Below are positions 26,445 to 34,110 of a stretch of DNA of 64,000 nt, piece after piece. A model generated the notes under the pieces. That model did no database searches and was not told the DNA's origin. It saw nothing but the letters and a program-made list of their open reading frames with translations. The translations under genes were made by a program, and so were the position numbers. The stretch is from contig CAVPPF010000005.1 of NCBI GenBank assembly GCA_963707435.1, positions 558,001-622,000 on the forward strand, read 5' to 3'. Within the stretch, counting starts at the first letter, position 1. Each line of letters opens with the position of its first letter. The stretch is from UBA4744 sp963707435 (lineage in GTDB: Bacteria > Actinomycetota > Acidimicrobiia > Spongiisociales > UBA4744).

Positions 26445-27626
26445 CTAGGCAATCGTGCGGCAGGAGTCGACCTCGACCAGGTCCAACGCCTTGGCAATCG
26501 CATCGATCAACTCGGCCCGGGTCGCGGACCGATGAGGTTCGAAGGGCAGCGGTCCGAGCGATGTGCAGACATCGAAGACATCGCCGGCCACCAGCGCATT
26601 GATCGAGTCCTGGGCGTAGTGGTCCTCGTCGTCATCGAAGTAATCGGCATCGGTCGGCTCAAAACCGAACGCGTTTGCGACGATTTCCGCCATATCCCCG
26701 CGCGTGATGACCTGCTCGGGACAGTACTGCCACTCCCCGCAGCCCAGTGCGACCTCCAGGTCGACATCGGGGCGGAAGGTTTCACGTTTCGGAATCGGGC
26801 GCGGTTCGAATTGGAGATACTCGCCGACGGGTACCTCAACCCCGAGAGCTGCCCCGAGCAAGTCCTCCACGTCGGCGCCGGTGAGTTCGGCGTCGGCACA
26901 GAGTTCCAGCCCGTAGGGACCGCAGCCCTTGATCAGCGCCAGCGACGCGAGCAGATCAGCGGTTTCCGCCACCTCCGCCTCATCGTCGTCCCAAAAGGCA
27001 CCCTGGAAGTTCACGGGAACGTTCTCATCGACCCAGGCTGCGGCACGCAAGCTCCGCAACGGGTCAATGGGTTCACCCCATGGTGTGCGCAGCTCGAAAT
27101 GGAGATGCGGTGGGGTTGGTTCGGCGTTGCCACTGTCACCGACCCAGCCGATCACCTGACCGGCCGCTACCCGATCCCCTACCTGGAGGCCGGGGGCCAC
27201 GCCACCACCCTGCCCGTCGTCGGTCAGATAGGTGTCGTTGTTGAGGTGGAGATACCACGAGCTCCAGCCGTCGTCGTGTCGCAGGAACACCGACACGCTC
27301 GATCGGTTGATCTTGGTCACCACCCCGTCTCTGACGGCCAGGACCGGTGTGAGGCGAGGAGCGGCGAGGTCGATTCCCTTGTGGTCACGTTCTCCGCCGT
27401 CGCGCTCGGCGCCGAACACCGACAGCACCTTGAGCGGGCCCGCCAGCGGCAACGTCATGCGATAGCGGATCGCCGGCGCGATGCCAACCGGAGCCGCCCG
27501 CAAGTCGCCTGCCGCCACGTTTGGTGGTGTCACAACGGCGGCCCCGGCGGGCAGCGGCATGGTCGGTACCAGCGCCGCGCACAGCACAAGCGCCAGCAGT
27601 ATCGAGAGGAATCTGGTGCCCTTCAC
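26445..27626 (-). CDS. Secreted M23-family metallopeptidase with SLH-like C-terminal repeats
   Basis: A 393-residue exported protein. Signal peptide residues 1-29 end AGA-AVV. The M23 (LytM/lysostaphin) zinc site is H82 and D86 (DHKGIDL) and the later PPHLHFELR. A region from about 300 to the end (CPEQVITRGDMAEIVANAFG; SATRAELIDAIAKAL) resembles S-layer-homology repeats. It probably trims peptidoglycan or activates amidases at the cell surface. The GDSGNAEPTPPH turn before the histidine motif is typical of the family. Confidence 0.88.
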   Translation of the reverse strand: MKGTRFLSILLALVLCAALVPTMPLPAGAAVVTPPNVAAGDLRAAPVGIAPAIRYRMTLPLAGPLKVLSVFGAERDGGERDHKGIDLAAPRLTPVLAVRDGVVTKINRSSVSVFLRHDDGWSSWYLHLNNDTYLTDDGQGGGVAPGLQVGDRVAAGQVIGWVGDSGNAEPTPPHLHFELRTPWGEPIDPLRSLRAAAWVDENVPVNFQGAFWDDDEAEVAETADLLASLALIKGCGPYGLELCADAELTGADVEDLLGAALGVEVPVGEYLQFEPRPIPKRETFRPDVDLEVALGCGEWQYCPEQVITRGDMAEIVANAFGFEPTDADYFDDDEDHYAQDSINALVAGDVFDVCTSLGPLPFEPHRSATRAELIDAIAKALDLVEVDSCRTIA

Positions 27627-27979
27627 CCAGGGTTCATCGGCATGAAAAAGAATGTCTTAATGGAAATCCCAATAGGTAAAGGGCTTCCGGGTGACCAGCA
27701 GCCCGTCGCCGTCGGGGTGGCGAGGTGCCGCCACCGAGTGCAACGCAACACCGCCGGCGAGACCTTCGGGGGGAAGGTCGGGATCCATGGGCCGTCCACC
27801 CTCTCCGCTCCGCCGCCCTGAGGCGGCTACGCGCCTCTCCCGCCGGAGGTCGAGGCTACCCGCGGGAGTCCTACCCTGCCCCTTCCGACCGATTGCTACT
27901 CGCAATCGGCCACCTCCCCCACCTTCGGTGAGGGAGGACGTTGCCTGGAAACCGGCTACTGGAACCTGGGAACTGTTCT
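27627..27979. repeat. Non-coding gap with several hairpins (includes family B)
   Basis: I see no gene in this ~350-bp gap. It holds stem-loops at 27812-27827 (GCCGCC/GGCGGC), 27889-27909 (CCGATTGC/GCAATCGG) and 27913-27937 (CCTCCCCCACC/GGTGAGGGAGG, one mismatch). The last resembles the hairpin at 16056. The stretch CCTCTCCCGCC near 27834 matches the palindromes at 17.9-18.0 kb. The upstream half may hold the M23 gene promoter; the hairpins would end the aminotransferase transcript. Confidence 0.65.
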
Positions 27980-29176
27980 TCAGCTCTCCAGGAAGGACTT
28001 CAGCTTGGCGATGCCTTCGTTGATCTCGTCTACGCCGATGCCGGAGTAGGCAAAGCGGATGTACTTCTCCGGTTCGCCCTGCTGGGCCCGGCCGAAGTGC
28101 AGCCTGGTCGTGAAGGACACTCCGGTGTTGTGGAGCACCGCCCGCCGGAACTCCTCGTAGTCCTGCATTCCCAGATTGGCCATCGCTTCGGTCACATTGG
28201 GGAAGAGGTAGAAGGTCGCGTTGGGCACATACGTACGGACCCCGGCGATCGAGTTGAGGCCGGCAGCCAGCACGTCCCGGCGTTCCTGCAGGGTGGTGAG
28301 GATGGCCTTGACTTCCGTCTGGTCGCCGGTGAGGCCGGCCACGGCGCCGTACTGGATGAAGTGGTTGGAGCAGGATTCGTCGTTGACATTGATCTTGGCG
28401 ATCACGTCGACGATCGGCTTGGGACCAATGCTGGCTCCCAGCCGCCAGCCCGTCATGGCGAATCTCTTCGAGAACGTATAGAGGATCACGGTGCGGTCCA
28501 CCATGCCCGGCTGCTCGACGAATGACCGGCTCGTTCCCTCGTACCGCATGTCGAAATAGGCCTCATCGGCCAGGACGTACAGATCGTGGCGACGCGCCAG
28601 TTCGGCCAGCCGCTCATGCTCCGAAACCGAGCACTCGGCCCCCGTCGGGTTCTGCAGGTCGTTGATGATGAGCAAGCGGGTCTTGGGGGTGATCGCCCGC
28701 TCAATCGAGTCGAAGTCCAGACCGAAATTACGCTCCCCCTCCACGTACCCGTAGGGAACGGCCACGCCGCCATGGAACTCGATTTGTGATTCGTAGATCG
28801 GGTATCCCGGATTCGGGTAGAGCACCTCATCGCCAGGATTCATCAACGCGAGGATGAACTTGCCGATGGTCGGCTTGCCGCCCGGCTGGGCAACGACGTT
28901 CTCGGGTCCGTAGGCAACGTGGTGGGATGCAGACACGTCGGCGGCCAGCGCCTCGCGCAGCTGCGGGATACCGGCATTCGGGCAGTACCCGGTCTTCCCG
29001 TCCTTCAGCGCCTTCCAGCTGCCCTCCACCACCGTGGAGGGAGTGGCCAGGTCGAGATCCCCCAGGTGGAAGGGGTATACCTTGTTTCCCTCTGCGGCAA
29101 AGGCGTTGGCTTCACCCGAAACGGCAAAGGCCGTCTCGGTTCCCAGTCGGGCAATACGGTCGGCAATGGTCACCAT
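27980..29176 (-). CDS. PLP-dependent class I/II aminotransferase
   Basis: A 398-residue fold-type I aminotransferase. The substrate loop is NPGYPIYESQIEFHGG, the cofactor-contacting motif is NDLQNPTGA, and the PLP lysine lies in TFSKRFAMTGWRLG at about residue 240; an arginine near the end is in KYIRFAYSGIG. It is the last gene of the gntR operon, 9 bp after the hydroxypyruvate reductase. The pairing suggests a 2-oxoacid such as glyoxylate or hydroxypyruvate as partner, but the specificity is inference. Confidence 0.88.
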   Translation of the reverse strand: MVTIADRIARLGTETAFAVSGEANAFAAEGNKVYPFHLGDLDLATPSTVVEGSWKALKDGKTGYCPNAGIPQLREALAADVSASHHVAYGPENVVAQPGGKPTIGKFILALMNPGDEVLYPNPGYPIYESQIEFHGGVAVPYGYVEGERNFGLDFDSIERAITPKTRLLIINDLQNPTGAECSVSEHERLAELARRHDLYVLADEAYFDMRYEGTSRSFVEQPGMVDRTVILYTFSKRFAMTGWRLGASIGPKPIVDVIAKINVNDESCSNHFIQYGAVAGLTGDQTEVKAILTTLQERRDVLAAGLNSIAGVRTYVPNATFYLFPNVTEAMANLGMQDYEEFRRAVLHNTGVSFTTRLHFGRAQQGEPEKYIRFAYSGIGVDEINEGIAKLKSFLES

Positions 29177-29185
29177 GGAGTTCTC

Positions 29186-30310
29186 CTATAAGTCTTCGGC
29201 GTTGACAATGCTGGGGGCGGCCCGCGGGATGTCTCCCGAGAGGAAGGGGGTGATGTCGTCGCCGTCCCAGACGGGATACCCCTGCAGTATGCCCGCAACG
29301 TTGGCGGCGGCCAGGCTGGACATCCCCTCTCGCGTCCACACGGTGGCCGAGGCGATATGCGGAACGACAACCACGTTGTCGAGTTCCGCCAGACCCGGCT
29401 TCATCGCCGGTTCGTCTTCGAAAACATCGAGGCCCACCCGGAACTCCGGGTTGTTCCGGCAGTGCTCGACCAGCGCCACCTCATCGATCACCGGACCGCG
29501 GCTCGAGTTCACGAGGACCGCATCTGGCTTCATGACCGCCAGCGCTTCGGCGTTGATCAGGTGGTGGGTACTGTCGTCCAAGACCGTGTGAAGACTGACG
29601 ACGTCGGCTTCCCGCAGGACGTCCATCACCGAGTCCAGGCGCCGGCAGGTGAGCGGTCCCTCACCGCGGGCGACGAGGAAGGCGGAGTAGTCGGCGACGT
29701 ACTGCTCGAGGGCCGGGTTCGGATAGAGGTCGTAGTAGACCAGATCCATCTTGTGCCCCTCGACCATCATGCGGGCGTAGGCACTCCCGATCCGGCCGGC
29801 GCCGATGACACCTACCGTCGAGCCGACGAACCGCTTCCCCAGGAACATGGTGGGCAGCCAGCCCTTGTAGTGGCCGCCCCGCATGAAGCGATCGCCTTCG
29901 GTGACCCGCCGCCCGGCGGCAAACGTCAACGCAACAGCCATCTCGGCGGTCGTCTCCGTCAGGACACCCGGGGTGTTCCCGACGGGAATGCCGTTGGCGG
30001 TTGCTGCCGCGACATCGACGTTGTTGTAGCCGACGGCCCCGTTGCTGTAGGCCCTCCCTCCGGCTGCCGCCAGCGCTGCGAACAGGTCTGCGTTCCAGTC
30101 CTCGGTCAACTGACCGATCACCCCGTCGCAGCGATCGCCGATCCGGGCGATGATTTCTTCGTTGGACAGCACAGCCGGGTCGGTGCAGATCTCAATCGAG
30201 CAGTCGGCAGATTGCAGAATCTGCTTCCAATGCTCGCCGGGCAGCGCCTTAGTCACAATGACCCGGCGGCTTCCTCCCGGATTGACGATGATCCATTCCT
30301 TCTCGGACAT
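29186..30310 (-). CDS. Plant-type NADH-dependent hydroxypyruvate/glyoxylate reductase (HPR1-like)
   Basis: A 374-residue D-2-hydroxyacid dehydrogenase. The whole protein follows the plant peroxisomal HPR1 pattern: VEICTD-like block, DGVIGQLTEDW, AVGYNNVDV, VGNTPGVLTETTAE, then GAGRIGSAYARMMVEGHKMDL and the C-terminal APSIVNAEDL. The catalytic Arg (NSSRGPVIDE), Glu (DVFEDEPAMKPGL) and His (VVPHIAS) are present. It reduces hydroxypyruvate to glycerate and glyoxylate to glycolate. ATG at 30310 gives the conserved start; the preceding in-frame GTG codon adds only seven residues. Confidence 0.88.
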   Translation of the reverse strand: MSEKEWIIVNPGGSRRVIVTKALPGEHWKQILQSADCSIEICTDPAVLSNEEIIARIGDRCDGVIGQLTEDWNADLFAALAAAGGRAYSNGAVGYNNVDVAAATANGIPVGNTPGVLTETTAEMAVALTFAAGRRVTEGDRFMRGGHYKGWLPTMFLGKRFVGSTVGVIGAGRIGSAYARMMVEGHKMDLVYYDLYPNPALEQYVADYSAFLVARGEGPLTCRRLDSVMDVLREADVVSLHTVLDDSTHHLINAEALAVMKPDAVLVNSSRGPVIDEVALVEHCRNNPEFRVGLDVFEDEPAMKPGLAELDNVVVVPHIASATVWTREGMSSLAAANVAGILQGYPVWDGDDITPFLSGDIPRAAPSIVNAEDL

Positions 30311-30351
30311 GTGATGTACCCCTTCTCTCACTCGGACCGGCGAAAGCTCCT

Positions 30352-31326
30352 CTACATGGTGAGCGCCATCACCGCCTTCTGCACGTGCAGACGGTTTTCG
30401 GCCTGGTCGAACACCCGGCTCCAGCGCCCGTCGATGACGCCGTCGGTCACTTCGATGTTGCGGTCGGCCGGCAGCGGGTGCATGTAGATGGCATCCTCGT
30501 CGGCCAGTTCCATGCGGCGCTCGTCGGCGATCCAGTCCTTGTACTTCTCGGAGATCTTGGCGGATTCCTCGTGGTCGGAGGTCGTCAGCATCGAGCCCCA
30601 GCTCTTGGCATAGACAACGTCGGCACCCCGCATGCCTTCATCGAAGTCTTCGATGATCTCGAAGCTGCCGTGTGCCTTCTTGGCGTTCTCTTCGGCCTGA
30701 GCCACGATCTCGGGCATCAACTTGAACTCGGGAGGACGGGTCAACCGGACGTTCGCGCCGAAACGGGTCATGAGCAGGATGACGCTCTGCGGGACGCTGA
30801 TCGGCTTCTGATAGCTCGCCGCATAGGCATAGCTCATATTGAAGGTCAGCTTGCGCGGATCGCCCTTTTGCTCGATGACGGTGAGCAGGTCGGCGAGGGC
30901 CTGAAACGGGTGGTACCAGTCGCATTGCATGTTGAGGACGGGCGTCCGGCTGGCCTCGGCAACTGCCCTGATGTAGTCGTTGCCGATTCCCCAGTCGACG
31001 TTGCGGATGGCGATGCCGTCGTCGTAGCGACCCAGGATCTCGCCGATCTCCTTCCAGGTGTCGCCGTGGCCGATCTGAGTGCTGGTGCTGTCGAGGAACA
31101 TGGCGTGGCCGCCCAACTGCGCCATGCCGGCTTCAAAGCTGGCCCGCGTCCGGGTGCTGGAGAAGAAGAAGAGCATCGCCAGTACCTTGTCCCGCAGCAA
31201 CGCGTGCGGCTCGCCGAGCGCCCGCCTCCGCTTCAAGTCGAGAGCTACGTCGATGACGGTGTCGAGTTCGTCCTTGGTCCACTCCTGGGTGGTGATCATG
31301 TCCCGGCCGTGCAGGTATGTCTGCAT
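30352..31326 (-). CDS. ygeW: YgeW-like (knotted) carbamoyltransferase
   Basis: A 324-residue carbamoyltransferase, shorter than E. coli YgeW (~396). The carbamoyl-phosphate loop is SSTRTR (56-61). Regions matching YgeW rather than OTC are QCDWYHPFQALADL, the ASYQKPISVPQSVILLMTRFG stretch, AKSWGS and IYMHPLPAD. In the yge/ygf pathway, YgeW is tied to phosphorolytic cleavage of a ureido-propionate; here the substrate is unproven. It follows gntR by 13 bp and precedes the hydroxypyruvate reductase gene. Confidence 0.82.
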   Translation of the reverse strand: MQTYLHGRDMITTQEWTKDELDTVIDVALDLKRRRALGEPHALLRDKVLAMLFFFSSTRTRASFEAGMAQLGGHAMFLDSTSTQIGHGDTWKEIGEILGRYDDGIAIRNVDWGIGNDYIRAVAEASRTPVLNMQCDWYHPFQALADLLTVIEQKGDPRKLTFNMSYAYAASYQKPISVPQSVILLMTRFGANVRLTRPPEFKLMPEIVAQAEENAKKAHGSFEIIEDFDEGMRGADVVYAKSWGSMLTTSDHEESAKISEKYKDWIADERRMELADEDAIYMHPLPADRNIEVTDGVIDGRWSRVFDQAENRLHVQKAVMALTM

Positions 31327-31339
31327 GTTCGCTCCTTGT

Positions 31340-32071
31340 CTAGGCCCCGGCTTTCCGCCGGATCAGGCGGAAGCGGAGCAGGTCATCTCTGAAAAATGAG
31401 GTGGATTTCACCACCGGTTCGTTGTCCTGGTCGAAGCCGACCTCCTCAAAACTGATCGATGGAGTACGACGCGGCACCTCGAGTTGCCCGGCCTCGTGGT
31501 TCCCCAACGCTACCGGGACGATCTCCGAGAGGTAGTAGGAAAGAAATCGCGAGCAGTGATCCTCGAGCAACTCGTAGAGCGGCTTCTTGCCGTCGGCGGC
31601 TCCGATCCGCACTGCAACGAGTTGCTCCGGGATTCGGTTCGTGGTGAGCACCACGGGCAGATCGTTCTCGAGGAACAGCTTCTCCATGACCACCACCGGC
31701 TCGCCGCTCTCGATCTTCAATTCGGCCGCCAATTGGTGGTCTGCTGCTTCTGTCCGGATCTTCTCGACCCGCACGGAGGGCGTATACCCGTGGTCCCGGA
31801 GCAACTCCTCGTACGACCACATCTCCTCGAGACGTGACTTGATCTGCAAGCCGGGTTCGTTCACGAAGGTGCCCGCCCCCTGCTTGCGGTAGATGGAGCC
31901 TTCCTGCTCCAGGCGGCTCAGCGCATCGCGGATGGTGGTCCGGCTGACCCCCAGATCCGTTGCCAGTTCGGTCTCGGAAGGGATCCGTCCTGCTTCGAAG
32001 TCGCCGCCGACGATCCGCTCTTTGAGATGTGCCTTCACCTGTTCGGTGAGCGACGGATTGCGGGTGATCAT
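31340..32071 (-). CDS. GntR-family transcriptional regulator, HutC/UTRA subfamily
   Basis: A 243-residue regulator. The winged helix-turn-helix is at the N terminus (IPSETELATDLGVSRTTIRDALSRLEQEG), and the UTRA ligand-binding domain follows (DHGYTPSVRVEKIRTE; VVMEKLFLENDLPVVLTTNRIP). It is the first gene of the minus-strand operon and divergent from the ATCase-like operon, so it probably represses both from the shared 140-bp gap. The effector is likely a pathway intermediate of the neighbouring ureide/carbamoyl genes. Confidence 0.92.
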   Translation of the reverse strand: MITRNPSLTEQVKAHLKERIVGGDFEAGRIPSETELATDLGVSRTTIRDALSRLEQEGSIYRKQGAGTFVNEPGLQIKSRLEEMWSYEELLRDHGYTPSVRVEKIRTEAADHQLAAELKIESGEPVVVMEKLFLENDLPVVLTTNRIPEQLVAVRIGAADGKKPLYELLEDHCSRFLSYYLSEIVPVALGNHEAGQLEVPRRTPSISFEEVGFDQDNEPVVKSTSFFRDDLLRFRLIRRKAGA

Positions 32072-32114
32072 CGAACGAATCCTAACTAGCCGGTCGGGTC
32101 ATCATGTTGTATGC

Positions 32115-32125
32115 TTGTATGACAA
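32115..32125. promoter_or_regulatory. Putative GntR/HutC operator in the divergent promoter gap
   Basis: TTGTATGACAA is an 11-bp palindrome of the TTGT-N3-ACAA type seen for HutC-type regulators. An adjacent TTGTATG half-repeat at 32107-32113 adds a second possible contact. It sits between gntR and the ATCase-like gene, about 45 bp from the gntR start. Confidence 0.5.
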
Positions 32126-32211
32126 ATCGTACCTGAGGTCCCCGTCGCTGTCCAGCGACCGGATCTCTTCCCGGGAAACCGCCCGGGACGGACAACCAAG
32201 AGGAGTGCTAC

Positions 32212-33162
32212 ATGCGCAGCTTCGCCGGACGGGACATTCTGTCGCTCAAGGATTTCGAGCGGAATGAGTTCTTCCACGTTTTCGAGATTGCCGACGAACT
32301 CGAGCCCATCGCCCGGGAACGTCGCAACACCGACCTGCTGGCCGACAAGACGATGGTCACCGCCTTCTACCAGCCCTCAACCCGCACCCGTCTGGCTCAT
32401 GAGGCCGCCATGCATCGCCTCGGCGGGCATGTCACCGGCTTCTCGGACGCCAAGATGACCCGGGCCGGAGACTTCTACCAGGAGTCCATCAAGGACACCG
32501 TCCACATGCTGGAGTACTACGGCGACGTGCTGGTCATGCGCCACTTCCAGCAGGGCGCCCCTCATGAGGCGGCTCGCTGGGCATCGATCCCGGTGATCAA
32601 CGCCGGCGACGGGTGGGGCGAACATCCCACTCAGGTCCTCACCGACCTTTACACCGTGCAAAAGGAAACCGGCAGCGTGGACGGCAAGACGTTCGTCTGC
32701 ATCGGCGACCACCGCATGCGCACCATGCACTCGATCGGATATGCCCTCAGCCAGTTCGACGCCGAGATGGTCATCCTGGCTCCCGAAGAGATGTCGCCCA
32801 CGAAAGAGTTCCTGGCCGAACTCGACGAGAAGGGCACCTCGTGGCGCATCGTTGAGCACATCAACGACGTGATCGAAGAGGCCGACGTCATCTACATGGA
32901 ACCGGTCGTCCAGCCCGACTACACGCAGTCGCGTCAGGAAAAGGCCGACGAGTACGGGACCACGCCCGCCAACTACCGGATCACCAAAGAGGTCATGAAG
33001 AAGGCCAAGGGTGACTCGATCGTGCTGCACTCGCTTCCCCGGATGGACGAGCTGCTGCCCGAGGTGGACCAGCTCAAGCATGCCCGTTACTGGCAAGAGG
33101 CGTACAACGGCGTCGTCATGCGCATGGCACTGCTGGCGCTCGTTCTCGGCGTAACGGAGTAG
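32212..33162 (+). CDS. Aspartate/ornithine carbamoyltransferase superfamily protein (ATCase-like)
   Basis: A 316-residue carbamoyltransferase most like aspartate carbamoyltransferase catalytic chains. The carbamoyl-phosphate loop is PSTRTR (55-60) and the downstream signature is GWGEHPTQVLTDLYT. The C-terminal HSLPRMDELLPEVDQLKHA replaces the HPLPR of true ATCase by H-S-L-P-R. Clustering with carbamate kinase points to a catabolic role, making carbamoyl phosphate from a carbamoylated compound, rather than pyrimidine synthesis. AGGAG precedes the ATG. No pyrimidine gene is nearby. Confidence 0.85.
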   Translation: MRSFAGRDILSLKDFERNEFFHVFEIADELEPIARERRNTDLLADKTMVTAFYQPSTRTRLAHEAAMHRLGGHVTGFSDAKMTRAGDFYQESIKDTVHMLEYYGDVLVMRHFQQGAPHEAARWASIPVINAGDGWGEHPTQVLTDLYTVQKETGSVDGKTFVCIGDHRMRTMHSIGYALSQFDAEMVILAPEEMSPTKEFLAELDEKGTSWRIVEHINDVIEEADVIYMEPVVQPDYTQSRQEKADEYGTTPANYRITKEVMKKAKGDSIVLHSLPRMDELLPEVDQLKHARYWQEAYNGVVMRMALLALVLGVTE

Positions 33163-33165
33163 ACG

Positions 33166-34110
33166 ATGCCCAGAGCAGTCATCGCCATCGGCGGCAACTC
33201 GCTGATCACCGACAAAGATCACCAGAGCGTCCAGGATCAGTACCTGGCCGCCGGTGAGACCGATCACCACATCGCCCAGATGGTCAAGGCCGGCTGGGAC
33301 GTAGCGATCTCGCACGGAAACGGTCCGCAAGTTGGATTCATCCTGCGCCGTTCTGAGCTGGCACGGGGCGAGCTGCATGAAGTGCCGCTCGACGTGTGCG
33401 GCGCCGACACACAGGGAGCGATCGGGTACATGCTCCAGCAGAACCTGATCAACGACTTCCGGGCCATGGGCCTGAACAAGCAGGTGGCGACCGTAGTCAC
33501 CCAGGTCGAAGTCGGCGCCGACGATCCGGCCATGCTCAACCCGTCCAAGCCGATCGGCACCTTCTTCGACGAGGAAGAGGCCAAGGTTCGGCAGGAACGG
33601 GACGGCTGGGCGGTCGTCGAAGATGCCGGACGCGGCTGGCGCCGGGTAGTTGCGTCACCCAAACCGGTCCGGATCGTCGAGATCGAAGCCATCCGTACCC
33701 TGATGGATGCCGGGGTAATCGTCATCGCCGTCGGCGGGGGCGGCATACCCGTCGTGGCCGACGAGAACGGTGATCTGTACGGGGTCGCGGCCGTCATCGA
33801 CAAGGACCTGGCTTCGGCCGTCCTGGCCAAAGACCTCAATGCGGACCTGCTGCTCATCTCCACGGCAGTCGAGAAAGTTGCGCTCCGGTTCGGAACTCCC
33901 GAACAAGAGTGGGTCGACCGCATGACCCTCTCCGAGTTGAAGGGGTACCTGGCGGAAGGCGGCCATTTCGCGGAAGGATCGATGGCACCCAAGATGCGGG
34001 CCGTCGTCCAGTTCCTCGAAGCAGGCGGCGAACGCGCCTTGATCACCAACCCGGAGAACATCGCCAAGGCCATCGCCGGCGACACCGGGACCTGGATCGT
34101 CCATGACTGA
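33166..34110 (+). CDS. arcC: Carbamate kinase
   Basis: A 314-residue carbamate kinase that makes ATP from carbamoyl phosphate and ADP. Typical features are AIGGNSLI at the N terminus, ISHGNGPQVGFILRRSE, the VGGGGIPVV motif, VIDKDLASAVLA and the C-terminal GSMAPKM and ALITNPENI. It is separated from the carbamoyltransferase stop by 3 bp and overlaps the next gene by 8 bp, so these are coupled. It is the expected last energy-yielding step of ureide or arginine-type catabolism. Confidence 0.95.
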   Translation: MPRAVIAIGGNSLITDKDHQSVQDQYLAAGETDHHIAQMVKAGWDVAISHGNGPQVGFILRRSELARGELHEVPLDVCGADTQGAIGYMLQQNLINDFRAMGLNKQVATVVTQVEVGADDPAMLNPSKPIGTFFDEEEAKVRQERDGWAVVEDAGRGWRRVVASPKPVRIVEIEAIRTLMDAGVIVIAVGGGGIPVVADENGDLYGVAAVIDKDLASAVLAKDLNADLLLISTAVEKVALRFGTPEQEWVDRMTLSELKGYLAEGGHFAEGSMAPKMRAVVQFLEAGGERALITNPENIAKAIAGDTGTWIVHD

